A DNA stretch of 64,000 bases from Hoyosella rhizosphaerae (GTDB lineage: Bacteria > Actinomycetota > Actinomycetes > Mycobacteriales > Mycobacteriaceae): contig NZ_BMJH01000001.1 in assembly GCF_014643175.1 (NCBI RefSeq), positions 1,600,209 to 1,664,208 of the forward strand. Direction: 5' to 3'. This document shows, piece after piece, positions 8,305-16,362 of this stretch. Positions within the stretch are counted from its first letter, which is position 1. Each line of letters opens with the position of its first letter. Under the pieces are notes generated by a model that made no database searches, was not told the DNA's origin, and worked only from the letters and a program-made list of their open reading frames with translations. The position numbers were made by a program, and so were the translations under genes.

Positions 8305-8706
8305 ATGACCGATTCATCTACTGCACCAACACAAGTCCGGGTCGACGTGTGGTTGTGGTCGGTGCGACTCGTCAAGTCACGGTCACAGGCGAGCGCCGCA
8401 TGCCGCGGCGGGCATGTACGCGTCAATGGAACGCCAGCAAAACCGGCACAACCCGTTGGTAGGGGCGACGAAGTACGCATTTGGCAACACGGTTTCCACC
8501 GCATCGTCGAAGTTGTCACACCGCTGGCCAAGCGAGTGAGCGCACCCATCGCGGCAACAGCACTCATCGACCACAGTCCCCCGCCACCGCCCAAAGAAAT
8601 CATTGCGTCGATTCCACGGCGTGACCGCGGCGCGGGCCGACCCACCAAACGCGAACGCCGCCAACTCGACCGGCTCAAGCACCAGCAAGAAGGCCCCGAC
8701 CTGTGA
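8305..8706 (+). CDS. S4-domain RNA-binding protein (Hsp15-like)
   Basis: A 133-residue protein with one S4 RNA-binding domain at about residues 10-75. RVDVWLWSVRLVKSRSQAS and CRGGHVRVNGTPAKPAQPV are its two conserved blocks. The basic C-terminal tail (RGAGRPTKRERRQLDRLK) resembles Hsp15/HslR, which in E. coli binds stalled 50S subunits carrying nascent chains. A ribosome-rescue or quality-control role is likely by family. The start at 8305 is the first ATG of the domain frame, and a TACTAT -10-like hexamer at 8272-8277 lies upstream. The gene is single, facing away from the kinase and converging on the small monooxygenase. Confidence 0.86.
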   Translation: MTDSSTAPTQVRVDVWLWSVRLVKSRSQASAACRGGHVRVNGTPAKPAQPVGRGDEVRIWQHGFHRIVEVVTPLAKRVSAPIAATALIDHSPPPPPKEIIASIPRRDRGAGRPTKRERRQLDRLKHQQEGPDL

Positions 8707-8727
8707 TCTAGAAGCGCTCAGCTCGCG

Positions 8728-9060
8728 CTACCCGGTGCCGTCAACGTCAAGCTCGCCCATCTTGTCCCACCCAGCCTTGCCTTCAATAGATGTGCTGACA
8801 ATGTCAGGTGTGCGGCTCACAAGAGGACGGAAGTCCACCATTGCCTTCTGGAAGTGATCAGATTTCACGTGGGCTTCGGCGGCACCATCCTCGAAAGCCT
8901 CCACCAAAACGAAGGTGTTGGGATCGTCAACACTGCGCGACCACTCAAACCAAAGGTTTCCTGGTTCGTTCCTCGTCGCTTGAGTGAATCCGTCAACTCT
9001 CGACAGCCACTCCTCGGCGTACTCGGGCTTAACCGCAAACTTGACGACAATAAAGATCAT
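8728..9060 (-). CDS. ABM-domain quinol monooxygenase-like protein
   Basis: A 110-residue protein with a single antibiotic-biosynthesis-monooxygenase (dimeric alpha/beta barrel) domain. It shows FIVVKFAVKPEYAEEWLSRV, EPGNLWFEWSRSVDDPNTFVLVEAF and HVKSDHFQKAM, the classic YgiN-like order. Members oxidise quinols or anthrone-like molecules without cofactor. The substrate cannot be read from sequence. It lies between dnaB and the S4 gene and is on the same strand as dnaB, 68 bases after its stop, so it may be read from the dnaB message. Confidence 0.84.
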   Translation of the reverse strand: MIFIVVKFAVKPEYAEEWLSRVDGFTQATRNEPGNLWFEWSRSVDDPNTFVLVEAFEDGAAEAHVKSDHFQKAMVDFRPLVSRTPDIVSTSIEGKAGWDKMGELDVDGTG

Positions 9061-9128
9061 GAACCCAATATAGGCACACCTCAGCCGTCGGCGCTGTGTC
9101 CGTCCGTTGCCCTGTCGAGCGTGACCAC

Positions 9129-10559
9129 CTAGCCGCGGGCCATGTCCACAAATCGTGAGAAGTGCAGTTGGTGAGCGACCGTGATCGTGGCCGTTGGTCC
9201 AGCACGGTGCTTACCGACGATGATGTCGGCTTCGCCACCGCGCGGGTCATCGGGTTCGAACGCGTCGGGGCGGTGCAGGAGGATCACCATGTCGGCATCC
9301 TGCTCCAGCGATCCCGACTCACGAAGATCGGACACCTGTGGTTTTTTATCGGTTCGTTGTTCCGGTCCACGGTTTAGCTGGCTGATGGCGATGACAGGAA
9401 CTTCAAGTTCCTTTGCGAGCAGCTTGAGGCTTCGGGAGAACTCCGAAACTTCCTGCTGACGCGATTCAGTTTTTTTGCCGGAACTCATAAGCTGCAGGTA
9501 GTCAAGGACGACAAGTTTGAGATCGTGCTTTTGCTTGAGCCGCCGCGCTTTCGCACGGATTTCCATCATGGTCAAGTTTGGTGAGTCGTCAATGAACAGT
9601 GGTGCTTCACTGATTTCACTCATACGACGCGCGAGCCTGGTCCAGTCATCGTCCGTCATGCGGCCGGACCGCATGTCAGCAAGCTTGATCTTTGACTCCG
9701 CCGATAGCAACCGCATGACGATTTCCGTCTTACTCATTTCTAGGGAGAAAATTGCGCTTGTCATGCCGTGCTTAATCGAGCATGACCGCATGAAGTCCAT
9801 TCCCAAGGTGGACTTACCCACACCCGGTCGAGCGGCGATGATGATCATCTGGCCTGGATGCAGGCCGTTGGTGAGCTCATCGAGGTCGGCAAAACCGGTA
9901 GGCACGCCAAGTGACATTCCGCCGCGCGATGCGATGGAGTCAATTTCGTCCATGGTGGGCTGTAGTAGTTCCTCGAGGGCTACGTAATCCTCGGTGGTGC
10001 GCCGTTCGGTGACTTCAAAGATCTCCGCCTGCGCTCGGTCGACAACCGTTGCAACGTCTTGCCCCTCTCCCCCTGCATAGCCGTATTGGACGATCCGGGT
10101 GCCAGCTTCGACTAGGCGACGAAGCACAGCCTTCTCTGCCACGATTTCTGCATAGAAGCCAGCGTTGGCTGCGGTGGGAACAGTCGAGATAAGTGTGTGC
10201 ATGTACGGTGCACCACCGATCCGTCGTAGGTCGCCGCGACGCTCAAGTTCAGCGGCCACAGTGACAGGGTCGGCGGGTTCGCCTCGGGCGTACAGATCAA
10301 GGATGCAGTCGTACACATTTTGGTGGGCCGGGCGGTAGAAGTCGTTGGGACGAATTTTGTCGATCACATCAGCGATCGCGTCTTTGCTCAGCAGCATGCC
10401 GCCAAGCACAGCTTGTTCAGCGCCAAGGTCCTGGGGCGGTTGACGGAAGTGGTCACCTGTCGCGCTGGCTGCCGGTGTGAAGGCGCCGCGTTTGGCAGGG
10501 GTGTTGGTCGAGTTGTCGTCGTAGGGTTCGCTGGGGATTCCCTGTTCGTCGACCGCCAC
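9129..10559 (-). CDS. dnaB: Replicative DNA helicase DnaB
   Basis: A 476-residue hexameric helicase that unwinds DNA at the replication fork and recruits primase. The N-terminal domain (about residues 40-145) has PPQDLGAEQAVLGGMLLSK. The RecA-like domain begins near residue 215 with Walker A ARPGVGKST around residue 240, then ISQLNRGPEQRTDKKPQVSDLR and a C-terminal HRAGPTATI. The length is that of an intein-free DnaB, in contrast to the intein-containing M. tuberculosis protein. It is downstream of the ribosomal-protein operon on the same strand but separated by a strong hairpin and a 527-base region with DnaA boxes, so it has its own promoter. Confidence 0.97.
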   Translation of the reverse strand: MAVDEQGIPSEPYDDNSTNTPAKRGAFTPAASATGDHFRQPPQDLGAEQAVLGGMLLSKDAIADVIDKIRPNDFYRPAHQNVYDCILDLYARGEPADPVTVAAELERRGDLRRIGGAPYMHTLISTVPTAANAGFYAEIVAEKAVLRRLVEAGTRIVQYGYAGGEGQDVATVVDRAQAEIFEVTERRTTEDYVALEELLQPTMDEIDSIASRGGMSLGVPTGFADLDELTNGLHPGQMIIIAARPGVGKSTLGMDFMRSCSIKHGMTSAIFSLEMSKTEIVMRLLSAESKIKLADMRSGRMTDDDWTRLARRMSEISEAPLFIDDSPNLTMMEIRAKARRLKQKHDLKLVVLDYLQLMSSGKKTESRQQEVSEFSRSLKLLAKELEVPVIAISQLNRGPEQRTDKKPQVSDLRESGSLEQDADMVILLHRPDAFEPDDPRGGEADIIVGKHRAGPTATITVAHQLHFSRFVDMARG

Positions 10560-11040
10560 AGTGTTTGCTCCTTGGGTGGATGTGTGTGCGTGTGCGTTCT
10601 TGTTCTACCTTGTGACTCCGACTTGCGCGAGGTCGACGCGCGTCTCGTGTAGGTCACAGCGGGGTTACCTGTGCACAGTTCTGTGCACAAAGGTGTGGAT
10701 AACAGCCCTTAGCTTGTGCACTACCTGTGGACAGACTGGGGACTATCCGTCACAGTTTTTCATAACATCCAGTTCAGAACACATTTTTGCCCTGTGGATT
10801 CTGTGGATAGAGCTGTGTACGGCGTGTCGCCAATTGTTCATTTTTGGCGTGTTGCAGTGAAAAATGCGCTAGCTATTCACACACAGACTGTGAGTTATCC
10901 ACATCACGGTCGAAAAATGCTGGTCCAGCACTCTTTGGCCGTTCTTCTGATCTTCCTCCCGCACGAAGGTTCCACAGGTACTTCGACGGCACTGCGTTCA
11001 ACCGAATGGCAACACGCTGATTGTGCGGAAACTGACAAAC
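10560..11040. promoter_or_regulatory. AT-rich dnaB upstream region with a DnaA-box cluster
   Basis: This gene-free stretch lies between rplI and dnaB. Perfect DnaA boxes TTATCCACA occur at 10694-10702 (minus) and 10895-10903 (plus). One-mismatch boxes are at 10802-10810 (TGTGGATAG, minus) and 10873-10881 (CTATTCACA, plus). Weaker TGTGGACAG (10726-10734) and TGTGGATTC (10793-10801) also occur. An AT-rich stretch runs about 10741-10870. Likely uses are DnaA-dependent control of dnaB or titration of DnaA. It is not the expected oriC position. Confidence 0.65.
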
Positions 11041-11076
11041 ACCTCTAGCCCCAGGTAAGAACCTGGGGCTAGAGGT
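11041..11076 (-). terminator. Hairpin terminator after rplI
   Basis: A perfect 16-base inverted repeat, ACCTCTAGCCCCAGGT, with a 4-base loop, starts 11 bases after the rplI stop. The T-run on the minus side is poor, so termination may be incomplete or bidirectional. Confidence 0.75.
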
Positions 11077-11086
11077 GCTAGGTCAA

Positions 11087-11539
11087 TCAGGCAGGTACGA
11101 TGTGCAAGTTCAGCCGTGCAGTCACATCTGCGTGCAACTGAACTGAAACAGCGTATTTGCCGGTCGCCTTGATATGCGCTGAAGGGAGCTCGACGTTGCG
11201 ACGATCCACTGCTGGTCCACCAGCAGCCTTGATCGCTGAAACAACGTCAGCGGCTGTAACCGAGCCGAAGAGTTTTCCACCGGCACCGGTACGAACCGGC
11301 AACGTGACGTTGGAAATTTCTTCTAGCTTGGCTTTACCGTCCTGAGCACCAGCGAGGTCGCGAGCCGCACGTGTTTCTTGTGCTTTGCGCAGCTCTTCAA
11401 CTTGCTTTTCTGCACCACGAGTAGCGCGAATAGCAAGTCCTCGCGGAAGCAGGTAATTACGGCCGTAGCCGTCCTTGACCTCGACGGAGTCGCCAGGAGC
11501 GCCAAGGTGCTCAACTTCAGCGGTGAGGATGAGCTTCAT
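11087..11539 (-). CDS. rplI: 50S ribosomal protein L9
   Basis: A 150-residue L9. The N-terminal rRNA-binding domain reads [20 protein letters not shown] then [17 protein letters not shown], the L9 signature. The long connecting helix is at residues 42-80, and the C-terminal domain ([17 protein letters not shown]) follows. It is the last gene of the rpsF-ssb-rpsR-rplI transcript, 19 bases after rpsR, and is closed by a strong hairpin. Confidence 0.97.
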   Translation of the reverse strand: MKLILTAEVEHLGAPGDSVEVKDGYGRNYLLPRGLAIRATRGAEKQVEELRKAQETRAARDLAGAQDGKAKLEEISNVTLPVRTGAGGKLFGSVTAADVVSAIKAAGGPAVDRRNVELPSAHIKATGKYAVSVQLHADVTARLNLHIVPA

Positions 11540-11558
11540 TCTGTTTTCCTCCCGTTCC

Positions 11559-11795
11559 TTAGCGTGCCGTTGAGGTGTACGGCAGCAGGGCCATTTCTCG
11601 TGAAACTTTGACAGCGGCAGCGACGTCCATCTGATGTTGGACGCAGATACCGGTTACACGCCTTGCCCGGAGTTTTCCGTGATCGCTCACGTATTTCCCA
11701 AGCAATGCAGTGTCTTTATAATCAATGTGCACATCTTCATTGACGCAAAATGTGCACGTCTTGCTTTGTGTCTGACGCATATTTGCGTGTGACAT
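11559..11795 (-). CDS. rpsR: 30S ribosomal protein S18, zinc-binding type
   Basis: A 78-residue S18. [20 protein letters not shown] and [13 protein letters not shown] are family hallmarks. The Cys pair CTFC plus the later Cys identify the zinc-ribbon (C+) form, like M. tuberculosis RpsR1. The C-minus paralogue used under zinc limitation is not in this window. The start at 11795 is set by GGAGAGC on the minus strand; a longer in-frame opening to 11858 adds 21 residues unlike any S18. It partners S6 on the ribosome, and both genes share one operon. Confidence 0.95.
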   Translation of the reverse strand: MSHANMRQTQSKTCTFCVNEDVHIDYKDTALLGKYVSDHGKLRARRVTGICVQHQMDVAAAVKVSREMALLPYTSTAR

Positions 11796-11910
11796 TTTTG
11801 CTCTCCGTGTGATTCCTAATGCTGCTCGCAACGCGCACCCCCGCGTTATCAGTCGCACTAGGTGTCATTCGTCAGGTGGAAGCTAAAACATCAATTCTCG
11901 ACAATTCAGA

Positions 11911-12414
11911 TCAGAACGGCGGTTCGTCGTCCTGGCCTGCGTAAGAACCTGCTGGTGGCGCACTTCCCCACGGATCGTTGCTTGCTGCGGCAGCACCGCC
12001 ACCGCTGAAGCCTCCACCGCGGTTTCCGCCGCCTTGCCCACCATCGCTGCGAGCAGCGCGGGTGACCTTAGCGGTGGCGTACTTCAGCGAAGGACCAACC
12101 TCGTCCACTTCAAGTTCAATGACAGTGCGCTTCTCACCTTCGCGGGTTTCGAAGCTACGCTGACGAAGTCTTCCGCTCACAACGACGCGAGTTCCTTTGG
12201 TAAGGGACTCAGCAACATTCTCAGCTGCCTGTCGCCAAATATTGCAGCGGAGGAACAACGCCTCGCCGTCTTCCCACTGACTTGTCTGTGAGTTGAAACG
12301 ACGCGGTGTTGAGGCAACGGTGAATGTGGCTACCGCTGCGCCAGCCGGCGTGAACCGTAGTTCTGGGTCTGCAGTTAGGTTTCCGATCACCGTGATCACG
12401 GTTTCGCCTGCCAT
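11911..12414 (-). CDS. ssb: Single-stranded DNA-binding protein
   Basis: A 167-residue SSB. The OB fold spans about residues 1-115, from [20 protein letters not shown] through [20 protein letters not shown] Gly-rich linker (residues 125-145) leads to the acidic tail DDEPPF, which recruits replication and repair partners. The start at 12414 has AGGAGGAATTC directly before it. The open frame to 12474 is not used. Its place between rpsF and rpsR is the conserved bacterial arrangement. Confidence 0.96.
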   Translation of the reverse strand: MAGETVITVIGNLTADPELRFTPAGAAVATFTVASTPRRFNSQTSQWEDGEALFLRCNIWRQAAENVAESLTKGTRVVVSGRLRQRSFETREGEKRTVIELEVDEVGPSLKYATAKVTRAARSDGGQGGGNRGGGFSGGGAAAASNDPWGSAPPAGSYAGQDDEPPF

Positions 12415-12554
12415 GAATTCCTCCTGATGTGGGTAAGGCTGTCCAGTCGTTCTTGCTTTGCGGAGCTTCAACACACAAGGTGCCTACTGTGATTGTCCTG
12501 TGTTCACACAGGAATACACGACAGCCCCGACATTGCATGTCGAGATTTACTGAA

Positions 12555-12842
12555 TCAGCTGTTGCGCCGCAGGAGCTTGGTGCGCAGTACGGACTCATTA
12601 AGTCCGAGCTGACGGTCAAGTTCCTTTACCACCGCTGGCTCAGCGGTGACATTAACGACTGCGTAAATGCCTTCGCCATGCTTGTTGATTTCGTAGGCGA
12701 GTCGGCGCTTACCCCAAACGTCGACGTTGTCGACATTGCCGCCGCCCTGACGGACCACGTTGAGGAAAGTATCTAGTGAAGGGGCAACTGTACGCTCGTC
12801 CAGACGTGGATCGAGGATCACCATCATTTCGTATTGACGCAC
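12555..12842 (-). CDS. rpsF: 30S ribosomal protein S6
   Basis: A 95-residue S6. It opens with [20 protein letters not shown] and carries [19 protein letters not shown] followed by GIYAVVNV. It starts with GTG at 12842; GAGG lies 4-5 bases upstream and a stronger AGGAGGTGAT 12 bases upstream. It is the first gene of the rpsF-ssb-rpsR-rplI operon and lies behind a hairpin leader that may bind the S6:S18 complex. Confidence 0.96.
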   Translation of the reverse strand: MRQYEMMVILDPRLDERTVAPSLDTFLNVVRQGGGNVDNVDVWGKRRLAYEINKHGEGIYAVVNVTAEPAVVKELDRQLGLNESVLRTKLLRRNS

Positions 12843-12854
12843 GGGACCTCATCA

Positions 12855-12898
12855 CCTCCTATGGGCTTCAACGGCCACGGACGGTCCGTGGCAGGAGG
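12855..12898 (-). promoter_or_regulatory. Hairpin leader of rpsF that can hide the ribosome site (S6:S18-type candidate)
   Basis: In the minus-strand RNA, CCUCCU (12898-12893) can pair with the Shine-Dalgarno AGGAGG (12860-12855). Between them GCCACGG (12892-12886) pairs with CCGUGGC (12880-12874). A leader just before rpsF that sequesters the ribosome site is the known form of S6:S18 autoregulation. The pairing is seen. Identity with that motif, including its CCG bulge, is inferred. Confidence 0.5.
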
Positions 12899-13039
12899 GT
12901 CGTTACGTCAGTAACTCTGGAAAAATACCAGTTCGTTCACCTAATAGCGAATTGGTGCGCACCTCGTGACCGTGAATCCGCGGTGGAGATTGCGTGGTGG
13001 CACAGCTAAGATTCGCAATCTGGGTGACAATAGCTAGCG

Positions 13040-14389
13040 ATGTCTAATTCGACGCGGCGCCTTCTAACGCCCACTCTCGCCGCACTCGCCGCGTCAGTGG
13101 CGCTGTTACTCGCATATGCCAATAAAGCCCGCTGTACAGGACCAACATTTGACGCCTGGGGCCGTAGCGAAAATTTTCATGCTTTAAAGAACCAGATCGT
13201 GTGCTACTCCGACATTCAGCTACTGTGGCTCGGCCGCGACATCAACACAAAGGTGTTTCCCTACATCTACGGCACGATCACGCCGGACGGTCGCCTTGAA
13301 GGTGGCACCGTGGAATACCCCGTGTTGTCTGGGGTCCTGATGTGGCTTGCGGCGTTACCTTCAGAAAACGATGCGGATTTCCTTTTCTACTCCGCGCTCA
13401 TTCTCGCTCCCTTTGGGGTTGCAACGGCCTGGCTGCTCGGCAGATTGTCAGGTAGTCGCGCATTGATTTTCGCTGCCACACCGCCACTGGTCCTTTATGG
13501 ATTCCACAACTGGGACCTACCGGTAGTGTTCACGGCCGTAGCAGCAATTTACATAGTTGTGGCATGCAACTCTTGGAGCGTGCGGCGGCGCGGAATCCTC
13601 GCCACAGCCCTGCTCGCTGTCGGTTTCTGTCTGAAAATTTACCCAGGGTTTTTTATCCTTCCACTCGCACTCTGGGTGCTAACTGGTGGGGACCGGGCAA
13701 ACGGGAGGTTCGACTTCCGTGGCTTTTTCGCTGTTGTCGGCACGGCTGTGGGGACTGTCGCTGCCATCAATGCTCCGTTTCTGCTGCTCGGCTTTGATGG
13801 TTGGCGGGCATCAATCGTGTTTCAAAGTCTGCGGCGTGCAGACATCACCACAAACTCCCTCTGGTACTGGGGTTTGCGCCCCTTCCTGGATACCGACGCG
13901 CGGTATGACGAAGTAGTGGACTTAGCATCACCAGCCCTGGTGTTGACCACCTTCGCTGCGGCTGTAGCAGTCGGGTGGTGGATCTATTTGAAATCTGGAA
14001 TATATCCGTGGATTCCGGTGTCGGCCGCAATGCTGTGTGGTTTCCTACTTTTCCACAAGGTCCATTCACCACAATTTGTGCTATGGCTACTCCCATTCTT
14101 TGTCTTACTGCGCGTCCCTTGGCTCCTAATTTGGGGGTACCTCATCGCGGATCTCGCCATCGGAGTGGGTGTTTTTCGCTACTTCTACGACTTAGGCGCC
14201 GGGATCGACCCTGCTGGCGGATCGCTTCTCGTCACACATATCGGCGTTTGGGGCCGCGTTATTCTTCTCATTCTGCTAGTTTTCGTATTTCTGCGCCCGA
14301 ACGGCACCAATCGCAGCAATACACGTCCGCCGGATACACCTTCTGCCGCTAGTATGAACCCGCACATACGAGCTCAAAATGGCTCTTGA
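13040..14389 (+). CDS. GT87-like (DUF2029) membrane glycosyltransferase, first copy
   Basis: A 449-residue polytopic protein of the DUF2029/GT87 family, whose characterised mycobacterial members are polyprenyl-phosphate-mannose-dependent mannosyltransferases of lipid and lipoglycan synthesis. An N-terminal anchor is followed by an outer loop with CYSD near residue 57, FPY, and EYPVLSG near residue 93. About nine more helices follow, with HNWDLPVVF and HKVHSPQFVLWLLPFF. The same marks occur in the copy at 19913-21475, so the two are paralogues. It is divergent from rpsF and upstream of the two-component module. The start at 13040 has no clear ribosome site. Confidence 0.78.
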   Translation: MSNSTRRLLTPTLAALAASVALLLAYANKARCTGPTFDAWGRSENFHALKNQIVCYSDIQLLWLGRDINTKVFPYIYGTITPDGRLEGGTVEYPVLSGVLMWLAALPSENDADFLFYSALILAPFGVATAWLLGRLSGSRALIFAATPPLVLYGFHNWDLPVVFTAVAAIYIVVACNSWSVRRRGILATALLAVGFCLKIYPGFFILPLALWVLTGGDRANGRFDFRGFFAVVGTAVGTVAAINAPFLLLGFDGWRASIVFQSLRRADITTNSLWYWGLRPFLDTDARYDEVVDLASPALVLTTFAAAVAVGWWIYLKSGIYPWIPVSAAMLCGFLLFHKVHSPQFVLWLLPFFVLLRVPWLLIWGYLIADLAIGVGVFRYFYDLGAGIDPAGGSLLVTHIGVWGRVILLILLVFVFLRPNGTNRSNTRPPDTPSAASMNPHIRAQNGS

Positions 14390-14467
14390 TACCCGGCTTT
14401 GGATATTGTGAATGTAGGCATCCAAGAGGGGTGGAGGGATGTCGGCGTCACAAACGGTAGGAGCGGC

Positions 14468-15124
14468 ATGGTTCAGGAACGTCGACGAATCGGGTTAGTT
14501 GAAGATCATGAATCGGTTGTGATCGGCTTATCAACAATCCTTGCCGACTATCCGGATCTCGAACTTATCGCGACGGCACCGACAGTCGACGGGTTATTGG
14601 AACAAACTGATGCACTCGATCTAGTAGTGCTTGATTTGCGATTAGGTGACGGTTCCGCACCTAAAAGCAACGTAAGCCGATTACACGCCAACAACATGCA
14701 AGTGCTTGCATTCACCGGTGCAGAGAATCCGTACTTAGTTCGATCTGCGGCACGGGCCGGTGTTTTGGGCGTAGTTCGCAAATCCGAACCCGCCCACGCC
14801 GTCGTTGAGGCGATACGCTCGGCCGCTGCGGGGCAGCAAGTGGTGACCACTGACTGGGCTGCAGCAATCGACGGCGACCCACAACTATCTGACGTAGGCC
14901 TCAGCCCGCGCCAACAAGAGGTCTTAGCCTTGTACGCTTCAGGCGAGAAGGCCACACGTGTTGCACACCTCACGGGTCTAGCTGAGCAAACTGTGTATGA
15001 CTACCTCGCGCGCATTCGCCAGAAATACTCTGAAGCGGGCCGTCCAGCGCCGACCAAGACAGACCTGTTCAAACGCGCAGTAGAGGATGGTTGGCTTCCT
15101 GTTCCTGAGCGCCCACTTTCATGA
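14468..15124 (+). CDS. NarL/LuxR-family response regulator (module B)
   Basis: A 218-residue regulator. The receiver domain (about residues 8-125) has acidic pocket VEDHES, phospho-acceptor Asp in VVLDLRLGDG, the switch residue in VLAFTGAE and the Lys in VVRKSEP. The LuxR helix-turn-helix (about residues 150-205) reads GLSPRQQEVLALYASGEKA then AEQTVYDYLARIRQKY. It ends with a GRPAPTKTDLFKRAVEDG block shared with the two regulators at 17.6-18.6 kb. The start at 14468 is chosen for TAGGAG upstream; the frame is open back to 14399. Its stop overlaps the kinase start (ATGA), so the two are translationally coupled cognates. Confidence 0.85.
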   Translation: MVQERRRIGLVEDHESVVIGLSTILADYPDLELIATAPTVDGLLEQTDALDLVVLDLRLGDGSAPKSNVSRLHANNMQVLAFTGAENPYLVRSAARAGVLGVVRKSEPAHAVVEAIRSAAAGQQVVTTDWAAAIDGDPQLSDVGLSPRQQEVLALYASGEKATRVAHLTGLAEQTVYDYLARIRQKYSEAGRPAPTKTDLFKRAVEDGWLPVPERPLS

Positions 15125-16362
15125 GCGCGACTGCGCCTGCTGAGGCACAACCAACCGCAACCGTGAGCAGTGATGTATTGCGGACATCTTCATTTGAGCG
15201 AGTCTTTCGTATTTTCGCCTTATTGGTTGGGTTCGCGGGAGTCTCACTTGGATTCTTGAACCAGGCTCGAATTATCAATGAATCGGCGTTCATGGCTGCC
15301 TGGTGGAGCGTGCCTGCTGTTATCAGTGTTTTCGCGACATCAGCAATCCTTCTGGTTGGTTCTCACCTATTGCCGATTTCAGTATTGCGAGTGCTGCTGA
15401 GGATTCATAGTGTCGGGTTTGTTGTCGCGCTAGTGACATGGCCTCTGGCGTTTCCGGGGGTGGCACTCGACACACACTTCGCATCTTGGCTGTGGTCAGT
15501 GAATGCGCTGGCAGCAATGGCAGCAGCAGTAGCATGGCCCGCGCGCGTGGCACTAACCTATCTCGCTGTCGTACCCATGAGCAGTGTCTTCCTGAACGCA
15601 TATGCGGTGACGACACCGCACTGGGGAACGATTATCGAAGACATCGCAATGGCGACCACGGCGGCCACCGTGTACGTTTCGATGGCGCTGATCAGTTTGC
15701 AGACTGGCCGAAGCTTGGATAACACCCGCTGGCATGCGTATTCACGGGCAGCGAATACTGCGGCGGCAATCGCGCGTAATCAGGAACGCGAACGTATCGA
15801 TGGACTCATCCATGATGGCGTAATTTCGACGCTTCTGAATGCGTCGCGGGGTGGCGATACCCACGTCTTAGCACGCCAGGCTAGAAAAACAATCGACCAG
15901 TTGCACCTGATGCGCATTGGCCTTGAAAGCTCTGAACCGTTTCCCGTCGATGACGCGATTGCCTTTCTCCGATCCACTGCAGTGGACATATCGGAGGACA
16001 TCCCCGTTGTCGTATCTTGCGCGCCCAAACAACAGGGCTCTAATTCTCTGATCCCAGCGACGGTGGTGCGCGCACTGTCGGCTGGCCTAGCGGAAGCATT
16101 AAGAAACAGTTTCCGACATGCAGCACCGAATGGAGAGCGCGTTCAGCGGTCCGTGACGATCACTGTTGATTCCCGTGGGTGCACAATCGTGGTCTCTGAC
16201 AACGGTGTCGGTTTTTCCCTTAAAAATGTGCCAGAAAATCGACTCGGGTTGGCGGTGAGCATTCGAGGGCGCATGTCTCGTCTCGCCGGAGGCTTTGCCA
16301 ACATAGATTCCGCCCCAAATTCGGGAACTACCGTAAAGATTGGGTGGATCCGACCGCGATGA
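15121..16362 (+). CDS. Membrane sensor histidine kinase (module B)
   Basis: A 413-residue kinase related to that at 7026-8213. About six membrane helices lie at residues 30-200. The dimerisation block NQERERIDGLIHDGVISTLL carries the candidate His in LIHD. The HATPase motifs are EALRNSFRHAAPNGE, VVSDNGVGF and NSGTTVKIGW. It starts at the ATG that overlaps the response-regulator stop and ends in an ATGA overlap with the pseudokinase partner, so all three proteins are probably made in fixed ratio. The sensed signal is unknown. With no large outer domain, sensing in or near the membrane is likely. Confidence 0.84.
   Translation: MSATAPAEAQPTATVSSDVLRTSSFERVFRIFALLVGFAGVSLGFLNQARIINESAFMAAWWSVPAVISVFATSAILLVGSHLLPISVLRVLLRIHSVGFVVALVTWPLAFPGVALDTHFASWLWSVNALAAMAAAVAWPARVALTYLAVVPMSSVFLNAYAVTTPHWGTIIEDIAMATTAATVYVSMALISLQTGRSLDNTRWHAYSRAANTAAAIARNQERERIDGLIHDGVISTLLNASRGGDTHVLARQARKTIDQLHLMRIGLESSEPFPVDDAIAFLRSTAVDISEDIPVVVSCAPKQQGSNSLIPATVVRALSAGLAEALRNSFRHAAPNGERVQRSVTITVDSRGCTIVVSDNGVGFSLKNVPENRLGLAVSIRGRMSRLAGGFANIDSAPNSGTTVKIGWIRPR

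Noticed and set aside
10560-11040. Chromosomal origin oriC
   Set aside because: DnaA boxes are present, but dnaA, dnaN, rpmH and recF are absent, and the parB end points to oriC beyond the right edge.
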